This document shows, piece by piece, positions 44,310 to 55,100 of a stretch of DNA of 64,000 bases. Under the pieces are notes generated by a model that made no database searches, was not told where the DNA came from, and worked only from the letters and a program-made list of their open reading frames with translations. Positions within the stretch are counted from its first letter, which is position 1. Each line of letters opens with the position of its first letter. Made by a program: the position numbers and the translations under genes. This stretch comes from Sphaerosporella brunnea (taxonomy: Eukaryota; Ascomycota; Pezizomycetes; Pezizales; Pyronemataceae), in the NCBI GenBank assembly GCA_008704415.1, contig VXIS01000124.1:1-64000 (forward strand). The letters run 5' to 3'.

Positions 44310-44735
44310 TAAAAGTCTAATTTGTGCTAGCTATCCGTGGGCCACAAGAGACTGCGCGCACTGCATATGTATATACATGTATAATCCCTACACACCTTCG
44401 CTCACTTATCCTTTCCCTGATGCTCCGACTCGTGGTTTGCCCTGGGCGCAGCGTCGAACCGGCGGCTGCCTCAGGCTCAGCGCTGCGCTGCTCCTCCAGT
44501 CTCCAGAGAGCTACTGGGGTCCGGAGCCCCTGTTGAGGGAGATGGGTGGGGAAAACAATTGCGGCGATGCCTCTTCCACTCCTGGGCCGCCGGGGGTGCT
44601 ATATACCCTCCGGCGCCGCACCGCCACACGGTGCTGCCTTCCTCTGATCCCCTATCCCTCGGTCCTCCATCCACCCGAATTCCTAACCACGGCGTGGTCG
44701 ACTCAGCTAGCCCACGCGCCGTCAGATTTTGGATA

Positions 44736-44950
44736 GAGGCGACCGTTCGTTGCCACACAAATTTCAACTTTGCAGCCAAAAAGCCGCCGACCGGTCGCGA
44801 AATGGATGTCCAGAGATCCTTTTTGCGACTGTTTGTTGCTTCGCCAACGGTCGATTGGCAGCCAGCAACAGCGGTCAATGAAAATCCAAACACCGCTTCC
44901 GTTGGTGCAACGGTCATTTTGTTAGGCGCAAACGGAACGGTCGCGGGGCC
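44736..44950. mobile_element. possible MITE with GCGACCGTT-type ends (weak)
   Basis: GCGACCGTTCGTTGCCAC at the left and the reverse complement of the right end (GCGACCGTTCCGTTTGCGCC) are similar. The interior repeats CGGTC(A/G)-type words many times, like the element at 50713-50961. The boundaries are uncertain. Confidence 0.28.
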
Positions 44951-45124
44951 TCAACCCCCGGTGGGTGGAAAGCTTAAGTACTCGCGCTCAGCTGAGACCG
45001 GCAGAGCTGCTAGTTACGTGAGCAAGAATTGGGAACCTAAATCGCTGCGCAGAGCGCCATAGGATTTGCGAGAGCCGTCAGAATTCAAAGTACTGTGTTT
45101 TTTGCACAGGACTGGAGTGCGAGA

Positions 45125-45480
45125 CGGTCATGATCACCACAGAAGAGGCTAAGAGGACATCTTTTGGTTGCTTTTCCCGCTTTGCAAGGAGTTTTTTGCG
45201 TTCTTCATGAGATGTGGAGCTGTAAATGGCGCTGTGGACTGTCATGATCTATCCATGAGGACCATGACTGCATTTGTCAAGTCACGTTGTCAGGTCTTGG
45301 CGGTCAGATGACAAATGCTGCGCCACGTATTTCCCTGATAAGGCACCAGTGCCTGTGGCTGCTCTTGGTTGCCTCCCATTCCGGTGCTATACCTCCCGCT
45401 TTTGGTAGAAGAAGTCGTGACTGTCATGACTTATCGTATCGCGTGATTTGACGTGACATGACAAACCTGTCATACGTTAA
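45125..45480 (-). repeat. dispersed non-coding repeat, copy B
   Basis: The reverse complement matches copy A at 12866-13150. The order GGGAGG-CA-CC, CAGCCACAG-CAC, CGTGGCGCAGCATTT, TGACAAATG and GATCATGAC is preserved. Confidence 0.55.
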
Positions 45481-46399
45481 GGCCTGTGCGCGGAGGTGTG
45501 GCTGTGCTGTCGTCTGTTGCCATATTGGGTTAGCGCCGATGCTTGTGCTGACGAACAGACTCAGTTACAGCCGCTGACCGTGGCCACCACCAGATCGAAC
45601 TATGTATCTAATTAGTCTACTAGGTATACAGTACTCGGGTACAGCGTTAAGTCGGGTGCTCCCCGAACAAACAGCAACTGGCAACGCCACTACGATTGCT
45701 GCTAGAACTTTGTGAAGCTGGGGATGGCATTGTAAGCCTCCCTAGAGCCTTTTTGAGTGTTTTGAAGAAAAAATACCGACTTCTTCGTGAACGACAAAGG
45801 TGTTGGCATTGTTTGGTTGTATGGAGGAAAGAAGTCGGGTGCGCTTTGCATGTGTGTAACGGCACCCGAATTACCCTTGTACCCTAGTACACTATGTTCC
45901 CAGCTTCCGTTGTCGGCCCCAAAAACTTGGTATTTTCATCAGAAAGCGCCTCAGAAAGCGCGTTCTAAAGCCCAAACATTCTTTTCAGAATCGCCTATTA
46001 ACGCCTTCAGATGTGTAGCTGGCACGGAAAAGATTTCTATCCCAAAAACCCGCGGTCCCTACCACTACTTTATTATACACCACTTCATGCCAAATTATCT
46101 ACCGACATGGACAAGTAGAGTAGTGAGCCTGTCGTGTTGAGCTGTAACAGGCATGCATGTGCGTCAGAAATCCAATTGGCTAGGTTTTTGACAGCTCAGA
46201 ACGGTCTCACAAGAATAGGCGCCGCATCCCCCGCTCTTTGAACCATCTCTTCGAACTTCAACTTCAGTATCTCCCCGACTTGCCGTGCACCCGTCGCGTC
46301 GACGTCTTCTATTGTTCCACTGCAGTGATAGGTAGTCTGAACCGTACCATTCTTCCAGTTTCCAACCATATCCTCCGCTCACGGGACATACACGATACG
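45481..46399. other. intergenic, upstream of NLR gene
   Basis: No supported exon. Presumably contains the promoter of the NLR gene. Confidence 0.4.
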
Positions 46400-49300
46400 A
46401 TGTCGAAAAGGGCTTGGATCAGGGTGCATTGGGGTAGGTTGTGGGGTAGGTTGTGGGGAAGTCAAAAGCAGGGTGCAAGTTCATCTCCGCCTTCGAACGC
46501 CGGGCCCGAGACACGAGTAGTGGAGGGCCATGACAGCCCGTTATCAAAGAATAGCCCAGAGTCTGGTCCATCTGTAGCTACGGAGGCTGATCCACCTCGT
46601 CGGTAAGTCTCTCGCCCATTACTGTGCTTCGCATGTAAGGCTGAGGATTGCTTCAGGACTTCAGATCCGGATCCATGGGATAGGGCTTACACGCTTGCAA
46701 AAGAGCATCCAACACTCACTCCGAGTGAACGGAAGTTACTGGATTCTCGCTCAGCAAATGATACAGTCCTCTCCGTCTTGCACGATGCAATGAAGGCCGC
46801 GGAAGATCGGAATAGCAACATGTGGAGGTACACCAAGCCTGGTACTGGTGAGGCCGTCGTGGTGCGTGAAAAATTCGACCGAATTGTGAAGGGTTTGGAC
46901 AGGTACTCGAAGATCGTAGATGTGGCTATCGGTGGGCAGCCCACAATCGTTTCCATTTGCTGGGGTACAATGCGGTCTCTCCTCTTCGTGCGTCCTTCCT
47001 AGCCGTCTTGGAGGCACTATTGAGCTGATGTCGTAATAGGTATACCTCAACCATGTCGAGAATCTTCAGGGCGTGGTAGCCGCCCTCGAAACCATTCTTG
47101 TAACAATGGCAAGATGTGAATTCTACGAAAAAATATACCGAGAGTCGTTGCGGACGACTTTATCCTCTTCGGATACGCATACGACGGCAGCACTGGCAAA
47201 CAGTTTGGCAGAGGCACTGCCCGAATTCTACTGCTCAGTCTTGGTTTTTGTCGTGAAGGCGAAACGATATCTTGAATCATCCTCCAATCTCGGTAAGCCA
47301 AGGCTGTGGTACTCGACATGCTGGTAGAGCGAGCGCTGATGATGGCTGGCGGCTCCATCAAGCCAAAGTAGCCAACGCACTGAGAACATTTTCCGATTAC
47401 CTCAAGCCTCTCATCGACGAAGTCGCAGAGAAGGAAGCTCTAGTGAAGGAAGGTGCCAACATGGCAACCATGGAAAAAATCAAGGGTGCGGTTGGATTTT
47501 CCGTGTTTCATGTGGGCGGTTCTGACGAACAACAGCGCAATCAAAGGTCCTTCTAGACTTAGAAGATCTAATGACCAGATTTAACGCCCAATTTTCAAGC
47601 GTCACCGACGATATCAAGGCTATGCGTTCGCAGTTCGACCACATTCGTGACGGTATGTACTTAGTTGCTTTCTCCCTCATACTTATACAGCCGTTGCAGA
47701 AACTATAGGCCAGACGAGGGCGTCTGGAAGTTCCTGCATGCAACAGCTGTAATGAGGCACCCTTGCTGATTGGATAAAAGAAGAAGCGCAACACTGGCTT
47801 AACGCCGAAAGGCCAGAGGCGCTATACGATATAAATCTACAGCACCGGTTAGATGGAACTTGCGACTGGATTCTACTGAAAGAAGATTATCAGAATTGGG
47901 AACGCGGCGCCGGGGCACGAAATCTTTGGGTGATGGGGATACCTGGTGAGACGCCCGAACTACACTGCTATCATATCACATCCGAATATCCTCACAGCCG
48001 TCAAATATATCCCCGTACTCCCTTCTTAGCCTGACAGGGAGTAAAAAATCGTGATTGAACCATACGCGGTTGCCATCAACCCATCAAGAACTCATTGGAA
48101 GTTCGATGATCTTTGAATGGTAACCGCTTGGCCGCCGATGGCTGTGGTTCGTTCCGCTTTTTCGCTCCCTCAGCATCATGCTAGTAATAATATTCTAAAG
48201 GGCCCTCACACTGACCGCTTTAGGTGCCGGAAAAACAGTTCTTTCGGCAAGTCTGATTAGTGACCTGACGAGGCGGAAGGGATCGAGCATAGTGGTTTTA
48301 TACTTCTTTTTCAGGAACGGAGACGTCAAAACGACAGAGCCTGTGGAGATGGTTGCCAGCCTCATCTCTCAACTCATCCGCACCACCGTCACGGATCCAG
48401 ATCGCACGAGACTTCTACGCATCATAAAAGAGGTTGTTCATCGTGAAGCCTCATTTGAGGATCGAGGAAGGAACCTCAAAAACCTGTGGAGAGCGTTTGG
48501 CGACATGCTTCAAGGGTATTCATCTGAAGTTATTGTCCTGTTGGATGCTTTGGATGAATGTAATAACCCTCCTAAAATATCCGAGTATGTACTACAGAAG
48601 GAGGTCAATGCTCGATTTCTAGTTACAGGACGCCAACATGTCAGCGAGTGTTTCCACGGCAAGCACAACGTCGCCACTATTAAGATGGAAACTATGGAGG
48701 ATATCAAAAAGTTCATTATCGAAAAGGTTGCACAACTACCGAAGCTAAATCCGCATGCAGACGAGATAATCCAGACCGTAAATGAAAATGCTGCCGGGAT
48801 GTTCCGTTATGCTGGTGAGTGTATACATTTGGCATATTTGGGAGCCCGCTGACATGCCTATTCCCGTCCAGCCCTTGTCCTTGCAGAACTGAACCAACCT
48901 TCGAGAAAGAACCTTTCAGAACGTCTCAAGATGATGCCGAAGGGAATAATTGGCATGTACGAATTGATATTACGACGTCTCGGCCCTAGGAAAGATGCAG
49001 AGGAGATCCAGCTGTTTGGCCCAAAGGACGAGAACGAAGACGAAAAAGAAAGTCTCCATATACGGAAACGGGTCCTCACTTGGGTAGCAATGGGGCGTCG
49101 CCCCATGAGAGTGTGTGAGATGCAGTATGCTTGCGCAACGGTGGATGGTGCGACGTTTGATCCATCGACGGTGTCATTACCCAGCAAAGAGGATATTCTA
49201 AACGCCTGCGGTTCTTTGGTGGAGATATTCGACGGCGACAAACTACGCTTCACCCACCTCACTGTTAAAGAATTCCTGTTACTGGCTCCAACAGCTTTCT

Positions 49301-50157
49301 CCCTGCAAGACCAGAGGGTAGCGGATGTCTTGATCGATACTGGCACCGCACATGCCTCGATTGCATTCACATGTGGTGAGTGGAGACCTTCAAACATGCT
49401 ATGCTGATATGCATTTATCATGAATGGCTGAATAAAAAGTTTAGTTACCCAACTCTGCTCTCAATGCCTATTCAACATCCGTACAGCTCGGCAGGCAGTC
49501 GAATTATCGCCTCTTGCTTATGCGATTGACAATTGTTTCGAGCACGCAAGAGAGGCAACTCCAGTCTCGAAGGACCTCGAGAAAGCTTTTGGTCTCTTTT
49601 TCTGGGGACTCAATGTTTTTGATGGATCATACAAAACATTGCACACATCCGCTGCATTCACTGAGTGGCGAAAGAAATACAGAATAATTGGGAATTATCA
49701 CATCGCCATCGGTCGAGAGGGTACTCCTCTACACGTGGCTGCTTTTTACGGGCTAGTTGGTATACTGGAGTACGCATGCACATACCCACAGGGCCTGGAT
49801 TTCACTGCACTTAATGACGTTGCTGGTGGATTTTCCCCACTCGTGCTAGCATTCCTAGCGCCGCCTCGCCAGGTAAAACCGGTAGTGGAACTCCTCTTGA
49901 GCGAACCGACTGTGGCATCTGGAATAAATTCAGTCGAAGGACCTTCCAAGTCCACACCATTGGCTTTTGCACTGCAGTACGGCAGAGAGGATATAGCTCA
50001 ACTTATCTTGGGTAAAGACGGGGTTGAGGTCAACCATGTGGATCAGAAGGGGTACTCGGCATTGGATTACGCAGTCGAAGTGGGCTCTCATGAAACCGTC
50101 GAGTTACTGAAAGCGAAGGGAGCTATCTCGGGGAGTAAGATAAGATCCCAACATTAG
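46400..50157 (+). CDS. NACHT-ankyrin NLR (STAND NTPase)
   Basis: Nine exons: 46400-46602, 46657-46987, 47040-47292, 47372-47485, 47536-47652, 47757-47945, 48224-48814, 48872-49375 and 49445-50157, giving 1004 aa. Residues 1-70 are a Ser/Pro-rich leader. About 71-330 form a helical fungal STAND N-terminal domain (opening DPWDRAYTLAKEHP, NWD-like). The NACHT has Walker A GIPGAGKT (400-407) and Walker B VIVLLDALDE. It is followed by winged-helix-type sequence ending RFTHLTVKEFLL, then about four ankyrin repeats (GTPLHVAAFYG, STPLAFALQYG, YSALDYAVEVG). This is the fungal counterpart of NOD-like receptors, expected in self/non-self or pathogen sensing. Walker A is split by an unusually long 278-bp intron. 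The acceptors at 47372 and 47757 are chosen to keep frame and are less certain. Confidence 0.82.
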
Positions 50158-50373
50158 ATGGTGACCGTAAAGATTCAGAAGATTGCACATGAGGTTTTTA
50201 TGGGACTATTTGAAATCACAAGATCGGAGGAGTGTTCACGCACGCCCTGGGAAGTGCCGTTGTCTTCACTTTATTCTTACTTTCCCGTTTACTTTCAAAG
50301 TCTGGGACCGTATGGAAACAGATAGGAGCTGGTCGAGAATGTGATGTTGTGGGGATTTCTTGGCTTTGCTCGG

Positions 50374-50404
<31 letters not shown>

Positions 50405-50712
50405 GTTTCATCATAATTACCATAGAAAAGAACCGGGGTAAATTAATCTGGTTGTGATATCGCACTTAACATTATCTGCGGTTCCCCAGTAGTGGCATGG
50501 AGGGTACAGCGATCATAGATTTTTAAGAATGACATTTTGACAGCAGCTCCAGTAAAGATAGTATGGATACCGTATGAATCTCGGAGAAATACTCGATTTC
50601 CTTATATGACAATATAAACATGTTTGATTTGAGCATGAAGCAAAATCTTGAGAACCGAGGCGGGGAGGAATCAGAGAGAGAATCACGCCGTTGCACTCGC
50701 TCGTCGTGCCTT
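50158..50712. other. intergenic
   Basis: Contains a T26 run near 50379-50404. No gene supported. Confidence 0.4.
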
Positions 50713-50961
50713 AGGCCGCGTTTGGCACGACTGGTTGCGACAGTTTGTGCTAACAACGACCGTTGGTGAAAAGGCCCAAAACGGTCGCAACAGGTCACGG
50801 GTCCTTTTGCGACCGTTTGCCCATACATTTTGCAATTTTGATATAGTCACAGGGATCTTTGCGTGGCAATCGCTCTTCCCAAACACTTCCATCGTTAGCA
50901 ACCGTTTAAAGCTCGCACTCAAACGGCCGCTCTTCGCTAACGGTCGTGCCAAACGCGGCCT
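50713..50961. mobile_element. MITE with ~19-bp perfect terminal inverted repeats
   Basis: Ends in AGGCCGCGTTTGGCACGAC at 50713-50731 and its exact inverse at 50943-50961, with weaker similarity continuing inward. About 249 bp, non-coding, with internal GCGACCGTT words. TIRs of this kind suggest a hAT or Mutator-type parent; no clear target duplication is seen. Confidence 0.7.
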
Positions 50962-52407
50962 CCAAGTCTGATTTAGGCAACAAAGTGCAGTGCAATGAAG
51001 GATGATGATGGACTCGCCTACGCCACGTGAGCGGGACCCATCCCGTTTCTTTCCTACTGGAGGCTTCGCCTGTGCGGCTCAGAAAACCCCTGAAGTTGTG
51101 TTTGCTGGAGGCACATTAGGTATCCTGCATCAGTATTTGTGCGAGCGCGTCTTCATAAAGTTCATATGGAACGTGCAGACACACAAAGCTAGGATGCTGC
51201 GCTAGAGAAAATCGCGGGCGTGATAACCCTAAAAGCTAAATGTGTCCTCTTCGCCTTGTTCCTCCATAGAATTTTCTCCATCCTGCAAAATCAAAATGCT
51301 GTTCAATTTCAAGCATTCTGATGCTTTTTTCCAGTCCGGTTGATAGGCACGGAGATGTGCAGCAACGGCAACTAGTTGACCGCTCCGGACTTCCAAACCG
51401 GATGACGGAGCATTTCTTGGACCAGTCAAACTCATTTCAACAGCTAAACAGACATCTTTCACCTCAGGAAAAGGCTGCAAAAATTCCCGGCAAATTGTGT
51501 TCTCTTTATCAAAGCTGGTTGTTTTGCCAAAAACATCCACAAGAGAACAATTGATTTTCAAAGAACTGTTATTCTTTGAAAAGGGGGTTTTACCAGGTAT
51601 AGGGTCATTGCCTTCGGCTTTTGGAAATTTTCCTTTTTTGCCAGCCCGTTTTGGTACCGCCGGAAGCCAACCTTTGTCATTGACTCCCAATGGCCAGAGG
51701 TATTATTACCCGAGTCATCAATCCAGTAATATTGTTTATAGTTGAGATCTGGAGCCCCAGGCCTTTCACCACCGGCTCCCCACCCATATACAGCACTTCC
51801 CCCTGCTTTTTGCTCCGCCAGCAACAAGAAAATACCCGCAGGCAGTATTCAGTTGTTGAAGGGGGCAAGGCAAGCATAGCAGACACCGAAACCGCAAGCC
51901 TCTTGGCAGGCAAGCCCGCGACAAGGAGACCACAGTGTGTGTTGGAGCGCGCTCAATGGGATATAGATTGGTGAAAAGTACCTCGCGTAACAAAGAACCC
52001 GTTAGCATCGGCACCTTGCGCAATGTAGGGATCGTTTGCGTAACGTATACGGCGCTGATGGCTAAGGGGGAGGCGGCGTTGATGGCTAAGGAGACGAGTA
52101 ATCTAGTCACGTGCTGCACATGATTTCTTTGCCATTTCATTTTCGCATAGTCACGTGCTGCACGTGATTTCGTTGCCACTTCATTTTCGCACGCAAATCC
52201 CTTCATAAACTTCAATCGGGCTGAGAAGACCGGCGCCGATGTATGCCTGAAACCTTGAAAATCTTCAATCGCCGGTGCTTGCTGACTTTTGCACTCTGAG
52301 CATCTCCTGACAACCTCATGTAGCCTTGGTTATTGGAATCGCTATAAGTTCGAGAATAGGACCCAGACACTGATCATGAACAAATCAACAAGTAAAATAG
52401 CAACACG
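50962..52407. other. intergenic, low-confidence ORFs only
   Basis: A 153-codon minus-strand frame (51690-51229) and overlapping frames up to 52215 lack an ATG with support, introns or recognisable domains. The region may be degraded repeat sequence. Confidence 0.35.
52104..52191. repeat. two-copy 44-bp direct repeat with CACGTG palindromes
   Basis: TAGTCACGTGCTGCAC(A/G)TGATTT with the following 21 bases occurs twice back to back (52104-52147 and 52148-52191) with three differences. Confidence 0.75.
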
Positions 52408-53363
52408 TCATTTGGATAACACACTAGCCAGCAGCGGCGAGGCAACCGCCGTCTCGCCAGCCCGAATCGCCTCCCATGCCGTCGCCCAGTCCCTTGCCAG
52501 GTTCCCCGATACATACTGCATCGCGTTCTGCACCTGGGGCAGCTCAGTATACTCCTCCACGCTGACCTGCCGAATAACGACCGGCTTCCCAATTTCCTTC
52601 GCAATGGCTTCCACAGACTCAGCGAGAGACCAGACGCGCGGCCCAGACAAAGGCACAGTCTTATTCAGATGCTCAAATTCAGCAGGCGCTTTTGCGTGCT
52701 GTGCCACGAGGTTCGCAGTCGCTTCACCCAGCTCCGACTGCTTCGCCCACGCAATGCCAGGCCCTGATCCGTCGTGAGGGATCTTGATCTCTTTGACGGG
52801 GTTGCTAATGCTGAAGAACGGATACGACTCGGAATAGATGCCCTCACGGATCGCGGTGTAGGTGAATGATTTATCCTCGGCTGCGATCGACGCCAGGTAC
52901 CGTTCCGTGTCGAGGTGGGCTTGCATCACGAAGGCGGCTGAATTCGGTTCACAGTTACCTCCGAATGCGAGCGAGCTGTATGTGATATGAGATACGCCGC
53001 AGCGGCGCGCGGCGTCGATGGCGAGTTTGTGAGCCTGATTTCGATCACTGTAAGCCCGGGTTGTTATAAATAGAGCAAACAATAGATATCACCAACCTTG
53101 GACCGGTGCAGGTGAGCGGGGCTGGGATACGAAATCAGCATTAGATACGACACGCCATCGAACGCGTGTTTCAGCGTCTCCGGCTTATCGTAGTCTGCGG
53201 CCCGGGCCGTCACACCGGCTTCCTTCAGCTTCGGGTTGATCTTGTCTGGACTGCGGCAAATGAGGATCACGTCTTTGGGGTCGACAAGTTCAATGAGGTG
53301 GGTGTATGTGCTCCCACCCAGGCCGCCCGAGGCGGGGAAGATGGCGATTTTGTTTCCGGACAT
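52408..53363 (-). CDS. NmrA-like / atypical SDR NAD(P)-binding protein
   Basis: Two exons (53363-53104 and 53047-52408) encode 299 aa. The first strand-loop is IAIFPASGGLGGSTYTHL (residues 6-23), an NmrA-type GxxGxxG dinucleotide-binding motif. The sequence continues with VILICRSPDK (strand 2, NADP-selective Arg), LKEAGVTARAADYDKPETL, AHKLAIDAARRCGVSHITYSSLAF and YTAIREGIYSE. Family members (NmrA, HSCARG, quinone oxidoreductase 2 type) act as redox sensors or reductases. The donor GTCCAA (53103) is unusual but is the only one that restores frame into AHKLAIDAA. It is followed, 0.55 kb away, by the DeoC gene on the same strand. Confidence 0.83.
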
Positions 53364-53914
53364 GGCGGCTTTGATTTGGGGGGGGGGAGGTTTGCTAAAT
53401 ATGGAAGAGAATGGAGTTTTCGACGAGTTTAGGCCTAGCTCTTAAGGATATGTAGAGTACTGGTACTCGTCTCGTACTTATCTAACTACCGATATTTTTG
53501 CATCATGCTTATAAATGCAGCTGCGATCCCTTTTGGTTTACCAAGCGCCGTCTTTGGTCGATCTTCATCTAATTCAACCTCAATAGTGGTTAGAAACATG
53601 CTGCGCAAAGAGATTCAAAAGAATCGGCGGCAGAGGCGCCTGTCTGAGAGCCACGCAAAAGCGAGAGCGACAACGCCTCGTTCGCGCATGCTGGGAAAAT
53701 CTTGGAGACAAGGGCTCTGGCAAGTACCTAGGTCTTGAATACTTAATTATACAATGAGCATGATGGATCCAGCGAGTCAACGCCAACCCAACAACCCCAA
53801 TACTAACATCCTAGCAAGCAGCTCCATGCATCGTGCATCTACAATGAAGCCAAACAAAGCCCGGCAAGTCATAAAATGATTGCTTTTTGGATAAAAGATG
53901 ACCAAAGAAATCGT
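53364..53914. other. intergenic
   Basis: Promoter side of the NmrA-like gene and 3' side of the aldolase gene. Nothing else supported. Confidence 0.4.
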
Positions 53915-54703
53915 TTAGTATCTGCCGTCCCGACCCTCCGCAATGGGCTTGAGGGGAACCTCCGTAAGAGTCTCAGTGATACCCCTCTTGCGAGCCTCCT
54001 CGAGGATAGCAACGGTGGCCGTGGCGCCTATTCTGGTAACGCCGAGCGACATGACATACAGGAGATCGTCCAGGGTACGAACACCGCCGGCAGCCTTGAT
54101 CTGGACGGCGGGGCCGGAATGCTGACGCATCAGCTTGAGGTGGGGGACGGTAGCACCCGTGTAAGAGTAGCGGCCATCCGGCTGCTTAACGAAACCGTAG
54201 CCAGTCGAGGTCTTGACGAAGGCGACCTTGAGGTCTGTGCAGATCTTGCAGAGCCGGATGATGTGCTCCTCCTGGAGATAGTCGTTCTCGAAGATAACCT
54301 TAAGGATAGCGCCGTTCTTGACGACCGCCTCGTTGATCTGCCGGATTTCCTCCGCGACGTAGTCCCAGTCTCCGCCGAGCGCCTTGCCGATGTTGATGAC
54401 CATGTCGATTTCTTGGCCGCCCGCTTTGGCCGCGGCCGAGGCCTCGAGGACTTTGATCTCCGTGGTGCTGTTGCCGTGCGGGAAGCCGATGACGGGGCAG
54501 ACCAAGACGTCGGTGCCCTCAAGCTCTTTCTTGGCCAGGGGGATTAAGTAGGGCTTGACACAGGCCGTGGCAACGTTATACAGTTTGGCGATCTGTAGTC
54601 CGGCGAGGATTTCGGCGTCGGTCATGGTGGGGTGAAGGAGAGAGTGATCGATCATCTTCGCAAGCTGCGTAAGAGTGACGGTGATAGTCTGCTGGGATGC
54701 CAT
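53915..54703 (-). CDS. deoC: deoxyribose-phosphate aldolase
   Basis: Single exon, 262 aa, full family length. A TIM-barrel class I aldolase that splits 2-deoxyribose-5-phosphate into glyceraldehyde-3-phosphate and acetaldehyde in deoxynucleoside catabolism, in the cytosol. The opening helix has IDHSLLHPTMTD (18-29), the substrate loop IGFPHGNSTTEIK (72-84) and EIDMVINIG (98-106). The Schiff-base lysine is K164 in AFVKTSTGYG, and the second active-site lysine is K203 in QIKAAGGVRT. All key residues are present, so it should be active. Resemblance to bacterial DeoC is strong, as is common for fungal DERA enzymes. Confidence 0.95.
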   Translation of the reverse strand: MASQQTITVTLTQLAKMIDHSLLHPTMTDAEILAGLQIAKLYNVATACVKPYLIPLAKKELEGTDVLVCPVIGFPHGNSTTEIKVLEASAAAKAGGQEIDMVINIGKALGGDWDYVAEEIRQINEAVVKNGAILKVIFENDYLQEEHIIRLCKICTDLKVAFVKTSTGYGFVKQPDGRYSYTGATVPHLKLMRQHSGPAVQIKAAGGVRTLDDLLYVMSLGVTRIGATATVAILEEARKRGITETLTEVPLKPIAEGRDGRY

Positions 54704-55100
54704 TTTATGTGATTGAAGAGAAACGCTCAGGTAGGATACTGCTTGGGAATGGTAATTGAGATGTGGAATTAGAAGATCTGAATGGTTTGAAGAACGATAT
54801 CTATGAGAATGAAAGCATCACCGCGGGGCAGCCTAGCCTATGCCAAATGAGGCATCGTATCCGGATTGACAGCCCAGATGTGCCGGAACAATTACCGCAT
54901 ATACTCTAGTAAGCATCGGATCACGAGAGGCGGTTCGCAGCTTCGTTTCACCGGTTATCACTCCGTCAAGACTTGAGACAACAGCACGATTTCAGATATA
55001 ACTACCGATATTCCCCCAAGCAAAACGCCAAAGCAATGGTCTCCAATAAGACAATAAAGAAATAAGCACGCTTTCTATGATCCCTAAGAAGCAACCGCGT
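54704..55100. other. intergenic
   Basis: Upstream of the aldolase and downstream of the phosphatase. No other feature seen. Confidence 0.4.

Noticed and set aside
51229..51690. 153-codon minus-strand ORF, overlapping frames to 52215
   Set aside because: No ATG start, stops immediately upstream, competing frames over the same bases and no family resemblance.
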